NCBI GenBank assembly: GCA_947567695.1
Contig: CANONT010000019.1
Coordinates: 1-33,157, forward strand
Length of the DNA: 33,157 bases
Direction of reading: 5' to 3'
Origin: an uncultured Clostridium sp.
GTDB taxonomy: Bacteria; Bacillota; Clostridia; TANB77; CAG-508
In this document: positions 7,073 to 15,676 of the stretch, piece after piece
How positions within the stretch are numbered: position 1 is the stretch's first letter
Layout: every line of letters begins with the position of its first letter
The notes under the pieces: generated by a model
What the model was told of the DNA's origin: nothing
Databases searched by the model: none
The model's input: only the letters and a program-made list of their open reading frames with translations
Translations under genes and position numbers: made by a program

Positions 7073-7965
7073 AACAAGACCAATTGACTTACATTTAAAA
7101 GCATTTGAAAAATTAGGAATAAATATTAACAAAAACTATGGAAATATTACTTGTATTTGTGATAAAATAGTAGGAGAAAAAATAGACTTAGACTTTCCAA
7201 GTGTAGGAGCGACTGAAAATGCCATATTAGCAGCATGTTTAGCTACACGGGAAAACGATTATAACCAATAGTGCAAGAGAGCCTGAAATAGTAGATCTGC
7301 AAAATCTTTTAAACAAAATGGGAGCAAAAATAAAAGGAGCTGGCACAGATATAATAGAAATTGAAGGCGTTAAAAAACTAAAAGATGTTAGTTACAATAT
7401 CATGCCAGATCGAATAGAAACAGGAACTTTTTTATGTATGGCAGCTATGACAGGAGGAAATATCATAGTTAAAGGAAGTAATTCCAATCATATTACACCA
7501 GTCATTCATAAATTAGAAGAAACAGGCTGCAAATTTAATATCCAAAAAAATGAAATTGAAATGCAAGCACCAAAGAGATTAAAAGCAGTTGATATTAAAA
7601 CAATGCCATACCCAGGATTTCCAACAGATATGCAATCTATTTTTGCAACGGCGTTAACAACGGCAAAAGCAAGCTCTATGATTGTAGAAAATCTATTTGA
7701 AAATCGATACAAATATACCCAAGAACTAATCCGAATGGGAGCTAAAATTACTGTAGAAGGAAAAACTGCTGTTATAAAAGGCGTGAGAAAATTATATGGA
7801 GCGAATGTAAAAGCAACCGATTTACGAGGAGGGGCAGCATTAGTAATGGCAGGAATGGCAGCAAAGGGAAATACCAAGATAGAAAATATAGAATATATTT
7901 TAAGAGGATATGACCAATTTGATCAAAAACTAAAAGCTCTAGGTGTTGATATAGAGATGGTTTAA
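7056..7965 (+). pseudogene. murA: murA 3' part: split by element 1 and containing a CGG frameshift site
   Basis: This encodes UDP-N-acetylglucosamine 1-carboxyvinyltransferase, the first committed step of peptidoglycan synthesis, from the [21 protein letters not shown] motif to the C-terminus (PGFPTDMQS, ENRYKYTQELIRMGA, DLRGGAALVMAG). The N-terminal third, including the catalytic Cys region, is missing because element 1 is inserted. A second break lies at 7248: in-frame CGG is followed by a stop at 7269-7271, whereas skipping the C gives GGGAAAACG (Gly-Lys-Thr) and continues in frame to 7965, as in other MurA proteins (TG-T-I-NSAREPEI). The position before ftsQ is the usual clostridial one. 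A second murA copy elsewhere is likely, since the enzyme is essential. Confidence 0.9.
7248..7251 (+). other. CGGN +1 frameshift site in murA
   Basis: Context ACA-CGG-GAA. Zero frame: six more codons, then UAG. Skipping the C reads GGG (Gly) and restores MurA. This is one of only four in-frame CGG codons in the window, all with this behaviour. Confidence 0.7.
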
Positions 7966-7971
7966 TAGAAA

Positions 7972-8095
7972 GCATTTCACAGAAAATTGCTTTGCAATGT
8001 TCGCGAGTGAACAATGGAGTGGCATGAAAACTAATTTATAAGATCAAGAAATTGTAATCGTGCCACTGTTGTTCTTTACACCTCTTTCTGTGTGC
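7972..8095. other. Branched RNA-like structure between murA and ftsQ
   Basis: An outer stem pairs 7978-7985 with 8085-8092, extended by 7972-7974 with 8093-8095. Inside it sit two hairpins: a small one (ATTGC-TTT-GCAAT, 7986-7998) and a long one pairing 8009-8014 with 8069-8074 and 8018-8024 with 8061-8067. Together this makes a three-way junction of about 124 nt. There is no T tract. It could be a regulatory RNA leader of ftsQ, an mRNA processing site or a small non-autonomous mobile hairpin. The structure is seen by eye; the function is unknown. Confidence 0.5.
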
Positions 8096-8164
8096 ACCAA
8101 ACAATATATAACATTTAAAGGGAAAAACTTTAGTTTTGCAATAAAGGGCAAAGGGGGAAACAAA

Positions 8165-9169
8165 ATGCCTAAAAAGATGAAAGAAGCAAATATGAACTTA
8201 TATTACATGAATTATGGACAAGCACAAGATAGAAGTAAAAAAAATAGCGAAGAGAGAAAAAAGACGAAGGAAAGGCAAAAAAGAATTAAACAAAATAAAG
8301 AAACACAAAAAGACGACTTTGACCTTAATACAGAAACAGTTATCCAGATGACAAACAAAAATAAAATAAAAAAAGAAGAAGAAAAAAGAAAACGACTTAC
8401 ACAAGAAGAAAGAAAAAGAAAAAAACGAATTCGTAAAATCAAATTTTTATTAAAAACAATGTTGTTATTAGGAATTATAATAGGTGGTATCGCCTTTGCT
8501 ATGATTTCTCCTATTTTTAATATCAAAGAAATACAAGTATTAGGAAATGAACAAGTGAGCAAAGAAACGATTATCAGTTTATCAGAGCTGAAAACAGAAG
8601 AAAATATTTTTAGGTTTGGTTTATTCAAAGTAATTGATAACATAAAGGAAAATGCCTATATTGAAAAAGTAAAAATACATAGAAAGATTCCAAGCACCGT
8701 ACAAATAGAAGTTGAGGAAAGAAAACACAATTATAGTATTGACTTTTTAGGGAAATATGCCTATATCAATACACAAGGATATATTTTAGAAATAGCGGAG
8801 GATAGTAAACAAAAAGTGATCTTACAAGGAATTGAAACACCAGAGGAACAAGTAGTAGTAGGAAACCGCCTAAACAATGGCGATTTAGAAAGATTAGAAG
8901 ATGTTATTAAAATGATAAATGCAACCAAAGAATATGATTTAGATGCAAAAGTTACAAGTATTGATATAAAGGATAAAAATGAATACAGTATCTATTTCCA
9001 AGAAGAAGGGAAAAAAGTACATTTAGGAGATAATACTAATTTGAGTAACAAGATGTTATATGTTAATGCTATCCTACAAGAAGAGAAAGGAAAAGCAGGA
9101 GAAATATTTGCCAATGGGGATTTAAATAATAAATTTAGAGTTTATTTTAGAGAAAGTTTAAATGTATAA
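8165..9169 (+). CDS. ftsQ: Cell division protein FtsQ/DivIB
   Basis: A 334-residue bitopic division protein. It has a long, very basic cytoplasmic N-terminus (~95 residues, many Lys/Arg), one transmembrane segment at ~100-120 (TMLLLGIIIGGIAFAMI), then a POTRA domain (FNIKEIQVLGNEQVSKETI) and the FtsQ beta domain (VEERKHNYSIDFLGKYAYINTQGYIL). The start ATG 8165 is chosen because AAAGGGGG lies about 7 nt upstream; the open frame extends further up without a ribosome binding site. FtsQ scaffolds the divisome with FtsB/FtsL. The usual neighbours (murA before, DUF881 genes and ftsAZ after) confirm it. Confidence 0.93.
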   Translation: MPKKMKEANMNLYYMNYGQAQDRSKKNSEERKKTKERQKRIKQNKETQKDDFDLNTETVIQMTNKNKIKKEEEKRKRLTQEERKRKKRIRKIKFLLKTMLLLGIIIGGIAFAMISPIFNIKEIQVLGNEQVSKETIISLSELKTEENIFRFGLFKVIDNIKENAYIEKVKIHRKIPSTVQIEVEERKHNYSIDFLGKYAYINTQGYILEIAEDSKQKVILQGIETPEEQVVVGNRLNNGDLERLEDVIKMINATKEYDLDAKVTSIDIKDKNEYSIYFQEEGKKVHLGDNTNLSNKMLYVNAILQEEKGKAGEIFANGDLNNKFRVYFRESLNV

Positions 9170-9235
9170 CTTATAGTCATAAGAATACCTTAGGTTGACA
9201 TTAGTGCTCAAATCAGAGAGAAGGGAGGAAGGTAA

Positions 9236-9952
9236 GTGAAAAGTAAAAAAGTAATTAGTATAGTTTTAGGACTGATGTGTTTTGCTTTAACATTAGGAAT
9301 ATGTGTGCAATTAAAGACAGTAAAAGGTTCTAACACAGTAATTAGTCAAAATTATGAAGAAAATAATTTAAGAGCTGAAGTTTTAAGATATAAAGAAAAA
9401 TATGATAATAAGTATAAAGAATTAGAAAGAGCAGAAGAAGAATTAGAAGAAGAGAGACAAAAATCAACAGAAAACAATAGTTATTTAGAACAAAAAGAAG
9501 AAGAGATTAAGCAAGGTAACAAAGTAATAGGAATGACAGAAGTAACTGGACCTGGTGTTATTGTAACACTAAGTGATAGCAAAAAGGATGCTAGCACAGC
9601 TTTGAATGTAAGTGATTTATTAGTTCATGATGCAGATGTACTAAGTGTTATTAATGAATTGAAAAATGCAGGAGCAGAAGCCATTTCTATCAATGAGCAA
9701 AGATTAGTGCCAACCAGTAGCATTGTATGTGGAGGAAATATTATAGAAATTAATGGAGAAAAAGTAGGTGCTCCATTTGAAATAAAAGCGATAGGACTTC
9801 CAGAACAGTTGGCAGCATTGTCTAGACCAGGTGGTTATTTAGAAATTTTAAAAAAGGCTACGGTAGGTGTGGATTTGAAAAAATCAAATAGTATAACGAT
9901 CCCAAAATATACAGGAGTTATTACCTATAAATTTGTTCAAAACTCAAAGTAG
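9236..9952 (+). CDS. ylxW: DUF881 family protein (YlxW-like)
   Basis: A 238-residue protein starting at GTG 9236 behind GGGAGGAAGG. It has an N-terminal membrane anchor (residues ~5-26, VISIVLGLMCFALTLGICVQL), a coiled-coil (~40-90, rich in Glu/Lys) and the DUF881 domain (TGPGVIVTLSDSK, then NELKNAGAEAISINEQR). In Bacillus subtilis the ftsQ(divIB)-ylxW-ylxX-sbp-ftsA-ftsZ order is the same. Its function is not well defined; the location suggests an envelope or division role. It is one of a tandem pair with the next gene; the assignment of W versus X rests on order only. Confidence 0.85.
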   Translation: MKSKKVISIVLGLMCFALTLGICVQLKTVKGSNTVISQNYEENNLRAEVLRYKEKYDNKYKELERAEEELEEERQKSTENNSYLEQKEEEIKQGNKVIGMTEVTGPGVIVTLSDSKKDASTALNVSDLLVHDADVLSVINELKNAGAEAISINEQRLVPTSSIVCGGNIIEINGEKVGAPFEIKAIGLPEQLAALSRPGGYLEILKKATVGVDLKKSNSITIPKYTGVITYKFVQNSK

Positions 9953-9961
9953 AAAGATGGC

Positions 9962-9982
9962 TGAAAAATAATTACAATTTTG
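9962..9982. repeat. 21-bp repeat, copy 1 (between the DUF881 genes)
   Basis: These 21 bases are identical to 17378-17398, upstream of ylmC. Both copies are intergenic, on the same strand, and begin an inverted-repeat region (here CAATTT...AAATTG). The role is unknown. Confidence 0.6.
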
Positions 9983-10045
9983 ACTGCATCAAATTGAATT
10001 CTTTTACGACCCAAGTTATAAATGGAAAAAGGAAGGTGGTTGAAA

Positions 10046-10753
10046 GTGAAGGAGAAACTAAGAAAGGGAAAAGTTACTATGGCAATTGCTGTTAGTATTT
10101 CTTGTTTTGCATTAACTTTTGTTATGCTAATGCAATTTAAAATCGTAAATCAAACAGATATTACAGCTATTGAAAATATGAGAGAAACAGAATTAAGAAC
10201 CGAACTAGCAAATTGGAAAGCAAAATATGAAGAGACGGACCTAAAATACGAAGAAATAAGAGAAAAGATAGAAGAATATAAAAAAACAAAGCAATCGAAT
10301 GAAGAAACCAGTCAATTAGTAGAAGATGAATTAGAACAAGTGAATATGACATTAGGTAAAACTTATGTAGAGGGTGAAGGAATAGAAGTCACATTAAGAG
10401 ATACAGAAAATGAAGAAATCACTAAAATTAGTTCTTCTGACTTATTAGTAATTGTAAATGCATTAAAGTTGGCAGGAGCTGAAGCTATTTCTATTAATGA
10501 AGAAAGAATTGTTAATATGTCAGATATTGTTACGATTAATGATACTTTTATCAAAGTAAATGGACAGAGAATTTTAGCACCCTATGTGATCAAAGCAATT
10601 GGAAATCAAACTTATTTAGAAAGTGCCTTATTAGGTAATGGAGGTAGTGTAGATGGTCTAAAGAAAATAGGACATGATGTATCAATCGTTAAAGTAAATA
10701 AAGTAAAAATAAATCAATATAAAGATGAGATTAAGATAAAATATATGCAATAA
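10046..10753 (+). CDS. ylxX: DUF881 family protein (YlxX-like)
   Basis: Second DUF881 protein of the tandem pair, 235 residues from GTG 10046; GGAAGG lies 9 nt upstream. ATG 10022 is also in frame but lacks a ribosome binding site, and TTG 10040 is too close to it. It has a membrane anchor at ~9-31 (VTMAIAVSISCFALTFVMLMQF), a coiled-coil (~45-95) and the DUF881 domain (EGEGIEVTLRDTENEEI, then NALKLAGAEAISINEER). It resembles the preceding gene along its length, so the pair arose by duplication, as in Bacillus ylxW/ylxX. It is followed after 28 nt by sbp. Confidence 0.82.
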   Translation: MKEKLRKGKVTMAIAVSISCFALTFVMLMQFKIVNQTDITAIENMRETELRTELANWKAKYEETDLKYEEIREKIEEYKKTKQSNEETSQLVEDELEQVNMTLGKTYVEGEGIEVTLRDTENEEITKISSSDLLVIVNALKLAGAEAISINEERIVNMSDIVTINDTFIKVNGQRILAPYVIKAIGNQTYLESALLGNGGSVDGLKKIGHDVSIVKVNKVKINQYKDEIKIKYMQ

Positions 10754-10781
10754 TTATATTAGAGAAAGAGAGGAAATTAAG

Positions 10782-11162
10782 ATGATAGCTATTGCCATTT
10801 TAATCGGATGTATTTTAGGAGCTATACTTGGTATGAATGCACCTATGATTTCATACACATATTCTAGCTATTTAGCTATTGCTATAATAGCAGCATTAGA
10901 CTCTGTTTTTGGAGGAATCACTTCTGTTATTAAGAAAAATTTTGATCTAAAAATATTTATTACAGGATTTTTTGGAAATGCCATATTATCTATTTTGTTA
11001 ACCATTTTAGGGGAAAAGCTAAATGTAGATATTTATTTAGCAGCAATCGTAGTATTTGTAGGTAGAATGTTTACCAATTTAGGTATTATCAGAAGATATT
11101 ACGTAGATAAATGGTCAAACCAATTAAAAGAGAAAGGAGAAAAGCAAAATGAAACAAAATAA
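10782..11162 (+). CDS. sbp: Small basic protein Sbp (DUF1290)
   Basis: A 126-residue membrane protein with three or four hydrophobic segments (IAIAILIGCILGAILGMN, AIAIIAALDSVFGGI, FITGFFGNAILSILLTILGE, YLAAIVVFVGRMF) and a charged tail. AGAGAGG precedes ATG 10782. The sequence and the position between the DUF881 pair and ftsA match the Sbp family of Firmicutes. Its biochemical role is not established; it is thought to be envelope or division related from its context. Confidence 0.85.
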   Translation: MIAIAILIGCILGAILGMNAPMISYTYSSYLAIAIIAALDSVFGGITSVIKKNFDLKIFITGFFGNAILSILLTILGEKLNVDIYLAAIVVFVGRMFTNLGIIRRYYVDKWSNQLKEKGEKQNETK

Positions 11163-11209
11163 TATTACAATAATATTACAAAAATATTACAGAAATATAA
11201 CAAAATGTA

Positions 11210-11238
11210 TTGACATTTGTCAAAAAATATAATATATA
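11210..11238 (+). promoter_or_regulatory. Promoter upstream of ftsA
   Basis: TTGACA (11210-11215), a 17-bp spacer and TATATA (11233-11238), 39 nt before the ftsA start. Three direct AATATTACA-like repeats (11160-11190) lie just upstream and may bind a regulator. TTGTCAAA at 11217-11224 resembles a Spo0A box but deviates from consensus. Confidence 0.6.
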
Positions 11239-11277
11239 TACACTTAGAAAAATTATACTGAAAATGGAGGAATAAAC

Positions 11278-12507
11278 TTGGCAATCGGAGATATCATTGT
11301 AGGTATAGACATAGGAACAAGTAAAGTTTGTACGGTTGTGGGAGAAGTAAATAACTTCGGACAAATTGAAGTCATATGTAATACCTCATATAAATGTAAT
11401 GGACTAAAGAAGGGGAAAATAATAAACGAAGAAGATATCAGTTTAACCATAGCAAAGACGATAAAAGATGCCGAAGAAGAAACAAATTTAAAGATTAATT
11501 CAGCCTATGTAACAATTCCAGGAAAATATATAACCATTGTACAAAACAGCATAACAAAAGAGGTAAAAGACAAATATGCTGGAATATCAGTAAGAGATGT
11601 ACAAAATGCAATTATGCAAGTAAAAGATATAGAAATACCAGAAAATAAAACGTTAATTGACATTGTGCCAGATAAAATAATACTAGAAAATGGAACCGTT
11701 GTTACCGATCCAGTAGGAAATTTAAGTTCCAGTTTTACCATAAGTGCACAAGTCATTTTAGCAGATAAAGATTATGTAAGACAGTTAAATAGTGTATTTA
11801 AAAAAGCAGGACTAGAAATCGATGGAATTGTACCAATTACATTAGCAGAAAGAAATTTAATTTTAGATAAAAACGAATTGCATGACAATGTAATGTTGTT
11901 AGATATAGGAGCAGGCAATACAGACATCGGAGTTTTTGAAGGTTCTACTTTTATCTACACCAATTCTATCCCATTAGGCGGGGATAATATTACAAATGAT
12001 ATTGCTTTAGTATTGAACATTTCAGAAGAAGAAGCTGACAAATTGAAAAGACAATATGGACTAGCCTTAAAATCTTTTATTGACAATGATAATGATATTA
12101 TATTAAATACATCCAAAGATAAAAATAAGAATAGAATTATCAAAAGTTCTGAATTGATTGAAGTCATAGAAGCAAGAATCGAAGAAATCTTTTCTATTAT
12201 TAATAAAGATATAACCAATCAAGGGATCAAACAAAAAATCAATAATGTTGTTTTGACAGGGCAAGGAATTATCAATATTAATAAAAGTGATGTGGCAGGA
12301 AAAATCAATTTAAATATTCCTGTTAAAATATCAACAGGAAGAGCTGTAAGTACAGTAAAATCAGCATATAGAACTAGTTATGCTTTGGTTAGATATGTAG
12401 CAGCAAGACCTTTTGCAAAAACAGTATCAAGTAGTATTGATGCACAAAGCAATGAAAATTTTTTTAAAACAATCTTAGAAAGAATAAAAGAATTTTTCTA
12501 TTCTTAA
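11278..12507 (+). CDS. ftsA: Cell division protein FtsA
   Basis: A 409-residue actin-like ATPase that tethers FtsZ to the membrane. Visible motifs: phosphate-1 (VGIDIGTSKVCTVVGE, ~8-23), phosphate-2 (LLDIGAGNTDIGVFEGS, ~208-224), and the C-terminal amphipathic membrane-targeting helix (FFKTILERIKEFFYS). The start is TTG 11278, with ATGGAGG about 11 nt upstream, and the protein begins directly with the family N-terminus. ftsZ follows after about 100 nt and the two probably share transcription from the promoter at 11210-11238. Confidence 0.95.
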   Translation: MAIGDIIVGIDIGTSKVCTVVGEVNNFGQIEVICNTSYKCNGLKKGKIINEEDISLTIAKTIKDAEEETNLKINSAYVTIPGKYITIVQNSITKEVKDKYAGISVRDVQNAIMQVKDIEIPENKTLIDIVPDKIILENGTVVTDPVGNLSSSFTISAQVILADKDYVRQLNSVFKKAGLEIDGIVPITLAERNLILDKNELHDNVMLLDIGAGNTDIGVFEGSTFIYTNSIPLGGDNITNDIALVLNISEEEADKLKRQYGLALKSFIDNDNDIILNTSKDKNKNRIIKSSELIEVIEARIEEIFSIINKDITNQGIKQKINNVVLTGQGIININKSDVAGKINLNIPVKISTGRAVSTVKSAYRTSYALVRYVAARPFAKTVSSSIDAQSNENFFKTILERIKEFFYS

Positions 12508-12610
12508 TAAAATAAGTTATTAAATTTTTAAATATAAACAGTAGCTAAAAGGAAAGGTAGAGGGATTGCTCTGCTCGGAATAGCTAACTAATAAAGGGAG
12601 GAAAAACTAA

Positions 12611-13735
12611 ATGATGGATTACAATGAAGATAATAATATTACAATGATGGATGGAACAGCTACCATTAAAGTTATAGGTGTTGGAGGAGCTGGAAATAAT
12701 GCTGTTAATAGAATGATTGATACAGGTATTAAAGGTGTGGATTTTATTGCTGTTAATACAGATAGACAAGCTTTGCAAACATCCAAAGCAAGTACAAAAA
12801 TACAAATTGGAGAAAAAATAACAAGAGGACTAGGAGCAGGAGCAAACCCTGATATTGGAGCTCAGTCAGCAGAAGAAAGCAAAGCAGAAATATCCGAAGT
12901 GCTAAGAGGAGCAGACATGGTATTTGTTACAGCTGGAATGGGTGGAGGAACTGGTACAGGAGCAGCACCAATTGTAGCTACGACAGCAAAAGAAATGGGA
13001 ATTTTAACCATAGGAGTTGTTACCAAACCATTTACTTTTGAAGGGAAGAAAAGACTTTCTCAAGCAGAAAGAGGAATTGAAAGCTTAAAAGGAAAAGTAG
13101 ATACTTTGGTAGTCATACCAAATGATAAATTATTACAAATTATTGATAGAAAAACATCTATTATCGAAGCATTTAAAATGGCAGATGATATATTAAGACA
13201 AGGTGTACAAGGTATTTCAGACTTAATTGCTATACCAGGATTAGTAAACTTAGACTTTGCAGACGTAAAAACAATCATGTTAAATCAAGGCATGGCACAC
13301 ATGGGTGTAGGAAGAGCAGCAGGAGAAAATAGAGCAGAAGATGCTGCAAAAGAAGCCATCCAAAGTCCATTGCTAGAGACTTCCATCGAAGGAGCAAAAG
13401 GTGTTATCATTAATATTACAGGTGGTGAAGATTTAGGCTTACATGAAGTAAATACAGCTGCTGAACTTGTACAACGTAGTGTAGACCCAGAAGCTAACAT
13501 TATTTTCGGTACAGTAACAGATGCTAGTATGTCAGATGAAATTCAAATTACTGTTATTGCAACAGGATTTGAAACAGGTAGTGAATCCATTTCAAGTATT
13601 GGTGTAGAAAATATTGTATCAAAAACTTGGGAAAAGAAAATCAATTCAATTCCAGCAAGTACAGAAACAGGTTCATCTCAAAATGATTTAGATATACCAT
13701 CTTTTTTAAGAAAAAATAAAAATAAGAATATGTAA
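12611..13735 (+). CDS. ftsZ: Cell division protein FtsZ
   Basis: A 374-residue tubulin-like GTPase that forms the division ring. Motifs: [15 protein letters not shown] (~21-35), the tubulin signature [10 protein letters not shown] (~111-120), and the FtsA/SepF-binding C-terminal peptide ([14 protein letters not shown]). GGGAGG precedes ATG 12611. The gene is intact and unremarkable, and its codon use contains no CGG. The 103-nt gap upstream has a short inverted repeat (TAGCTA at both ends, 12542 and 12580). A strong terminator follows. Confidence 0.98.
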   Translation: MMDYNEDNNITMMDGTATIKVIGVGGAGNNAVNRMIDTGIKGVDFIAVNTDRQALQTSKASTKIQIGEKITRGLGAGANPDIGAQSAEESKAEISEVLRGADMVFVTAGMGGGTGTGAAPIVATTAKEMGILTIGVVTKPFTFEGKKRLSQAERGIESLKGKVDTLVVIPNDKLLQIIDRKTSIIEAFKMADDILRQGVQGISDLIAIPGLVNLDFADVKTIMLNQGMAHMGVGRAAGENRAEDAAKEAIQSPLLETSIEGAKGVIINITGGEDLGLHEVNTAAELVQRSVDPEANIIFGTVTDASMSDEIQITVIATGFETGSESISSIGVENIVSKTWEKKINSIPASTETGSSQNDLDIPSFLRKNKNKNM

Positions 13736-13740
13736 GGAAA

Positions 13741-13779
13741 AAGAAATAATCGAGAAAAAAGTCGATTATTTCTTTTTTT
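13741..13779 (+). terminator. Intrinsic terminator after ftsZ
   Basis: A 13-bp perfect stem, AAGAAATAATCGA (13741-13753) with its complement (13762-13774), an 8-nt loop and a T tract to 13779. It separates the division operon from the sporulation genes. Confidence 0.93.
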
Positions 13780-13791
13780 CGCCAATAAGAA

Positions 13792-13824
13792 TAGACAGTT
13801 TTTTTAAAAAGAAAGGACTATAAT
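13792..13824 (+). promoter_or_regulatory. Candidate spoIIGA promoter with long spacer
   Basis: TAGACA (13792-13797) and a perfect TATAAT (13819-13824) with a 21-bp spacer. In Bacillus subtilis the spoIIG operon promoter also has an overlong spacer and needs Spo0A to be used by sigma-A. The similarity supports the same mode, but no clear Spo0A box is visible. Confidence 0.45.
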
Positions 13825-13842
13825 AGTCATGCAGGTGATAGC

Positions 13843-14730
13843 ATGACTATTTATATTGATGTGGTATTAATAGAAAACCTAATTATGAATTTTATTATTT
13901 TATTAGCAACAGGACTAATTCTAAAAGAAAAAATAAAAAATGTGAGACTTTTATTAGCGAGTTTTTTAGGAGCAATTTATTCGGTCGTATCGTATTTATC
14001 AATTTTAGAAATTTACGCCAGCATCCTTTTCAAAATAATATTATCCATTGTTATGGTATATATAGCATTTAATCCACAAACCATTCAAAAAATGTGGAAA
14101 GATATTTTGCTATTTTATTTAACTTCTTTTGTATTTGGAGGAGCAGCATTTGCTCTAATCTACATTGTAAAACCACAAGATATATTAATGAAAAATGGAT
14201 TATTTTTAGGTACCTATCCATTAAAAACAATTATACTAGGGGCGATTGTTGCATTTATTATTATCATGACAGCATTTACATTGGTAAAATCAAAAATCAC
14301 AAAAAAAGATATGTTTTGTGAAATACAGATACAGCTAAATGGAGAAAAGATAGACACAACTGCTATGATCGATACAGGAAATCTACTCAAAGAACCAATA
14401 ACAAATACACCTGTAATTGTAGTAGAACATACACTTCTATATGATTGTATACCAAAAGAAATCTTAAATCATTTAGATGATTTGTTAGGAGGTGATTTTG
14501 ATAATATACCAAAAGAAATAAAAGAAAAATACATAACAAAATTAAAATTTATTCCTTTTTCTTCTTTAGGAAAACAAAATGGAATGCTGTTAGGAATTAA
14601 AGCAGACCATGTAAAAATAAAAAATACAGAAAACGTAGAAAAAAAGGAAAATATAATCATAGGAATTTATAATAAGTCATTAACCAAAAGAGGAGAATAT
14701 AGAGCTTTAATGGGAATTGATTTAGAATAG
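13843..14730 (+). CDS. spoIIGA: Sporulation sigma-E factor processing peptidase SpoIIGA
   Basis: A 295-residue membrane protease that cleaves pro-sigma-E in the mother cell. The N-terminal half has about five membrane segments (from YIDVVLIENLIMNFIILLA to AIVAFIIIMTAFTLVK); the C-terminal half is an aspartic-protease-like domain with the catalytic motif MIDTGN (~residue 181) and family motifs IPFSSLGKQNGMLLGIKAD and RALMGIDL. AGGTGAT lies 6 nt before ATG 13843. It is followed by sigE, its substrate, with a large inverted repeat between them. Confidence 0.95.
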   Translation: MTIYIDVVLIENLIMNFIILLATGLILKEKIKNVRLLLASFLGAIYSVVSYLSILEIYASILFKIILSIVMVYIAFNPQTIQKMWKDILLFYLTSFVFGGAAFALIYIVKPQDILMKNGLFLGTYPLKTIILGAIVAFIIIMTAFTLVKSKITKKDMFCEIQIQLNGEKIDTTAMIDTGNLLKEPITNTPVIVVEHTLLYDCIPKEILNHLDDLLGGDFDNIPKEIKEKYITKLKFIPFSSLGKQNGMLLGIKADHVKIKNTENVEKKENIIIGIYNKSLTKRGEYRALMGIDLE

Positions 14731-14842
14731 CAAGATGATTTTGGGGACGGAGGAAAAAATCATCTTTGATAAAAATTTGAAGAGTATTATGATTTAGGGA
14801 AGAGGAAGAATGATTTTTTCCTCCGTCCCCAAAATCATCTTG
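14731..14842. repeat. Perfect 32-bp inverted repeat between spoIIGA and sigE
   Basis: 14731-14762 and 14811-14842 are exact reverse complements with a 48-nt centre. The arms contain the GGGGACGG/CCGTCCCC motif that recurs in hairpins of many clostridia, and a shorter element with GGGGACG follows sigG (16453-16485). It fills nearly the whole gap, ending 15 nt before the sigE start, so in RNA it would form a very stable hairpin just ahead of the sigE ribosome binding site. Confidence 0.92.
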
Positions 14843-14857
14843 AGAGGAGTGAAAAAA

Positions 14858-15596
14858 ATGAATATTTTTGAGTTTGTAAAAAATGGAATTAATACCATTT
14901 GTGCCAAATACATGAATGATAAAGATGAAGTAGAATACCTACCGATCTTTTATATTGCAGGAAGTCAGACACTTCCACCACCACTTCCACCAGAAGAAGA
15001 AGCAGAACTAATTGAAAAATTAAGTGAAGAAGATAATTTAGCAGTTCGACAAAAATTAGTAGAAAGAAATCTAAGATTGGTTGTTTACATAGCTAAAAAA
15101 TTCGAGAATACTGGTATTGGAATAGAGGACTTAATATCCATTGGAACAATTGGTTTAATGAAAGGGGTAAATACCTTTAATTCAGATAAAAAGATTAAAT
15201 TAGCCACCTATGCTTCCAGATGTATTGAAAATGAAATACTAATGTATCTAAGGAAAAATAACAAAATAAAAGGAGAGGTTTCCATTGATGAACCATTAAA
15301 TAAAGATGGAGATGGCAATGAATTGTTACTCTCAGATATTTTAGGAACAGAACCTGATATTACCTCAAGGAATTTAGAAGATGAAGTTGATAAATCTCTT
15401 TTACGTGCATCTATTAGCAAATTAAATGATCGAGAAAAAAATATCATGGAAATGCGATTTGGGTTCCAGACAGGAAAAGAAAAGACGCAAAAAGAAGTGG
15501 CAGACGAATTGCGGAATTTCGCAAAGTTACATATCAAGATTAGAAAAGAAAATCATTGGCAAAATGAAAAAGGAAATTGCCAGTAAAATAGGATGA
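14858..15596 (+). CDS. sigE: RNA polymerase sporulation sigma-E factor, with an in-frame CGG +1 site
   Basis: Mother-cell sigma factor made as an inactive precursor. The pro-sequence (residues ~1-40) ends near [16 protein letters not shown]. Region 2 has [30 protein letters not shown] and [15 protein letters not shown]; region 4 starts at [11 protein letters not shown]. In the zero frame the protein derails at CGG 15512 and stops at 15584-15586, losing the recognition helix. Skipping the C reads GGA and gives the family sequence [18 protein letters not shown], ending at TGA 15594-15596, 245 residues. The start ATG 14858 follows AGAGGAG; the frame is open further up only through the inverted repeat. 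It is either a frameshift mutation/error or a decoded +1 site. Confidence 0.92.
15512..15515 (+). other. CGGN +1 frameshift site in sigE
   Basis: Context TTG-CGG-AAT inside the helix-turn-helix of region 4. Zero frame: 23 more codons, then UAA. Skipping the C reads GGA, the conserved Gly of the [13 protein letters not shown] motif. Confidence 0.7.
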
Positions 15597-15676
15597 ATAC
15601 GCATGACTTGCTTAACGTATAAAAAAGCCAAATTTGGAAATACTTAAAATAAGTAAATTCAAAGGAGGTTTTTCTT

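Noticed and set aside
8060..8164. Upstream start of ftsQ
   Set aside because: No ribosome binding site, and the residues are encoded by the structured gap; ATG 8165 has AAAGGGGG.
11217..11224. Spo0A box upstream of ftsA
   Set aside because: TTGTCAAA deviates from consensus and overlaps the promoter spacer in AT-rich DNA; noted only.
14810..14857. Upstream start of sigE inside the inverted repeat
   Set aside because: No ribosome binding site; ATG 14858 has AGAGGAG and gives the family N-terminus.
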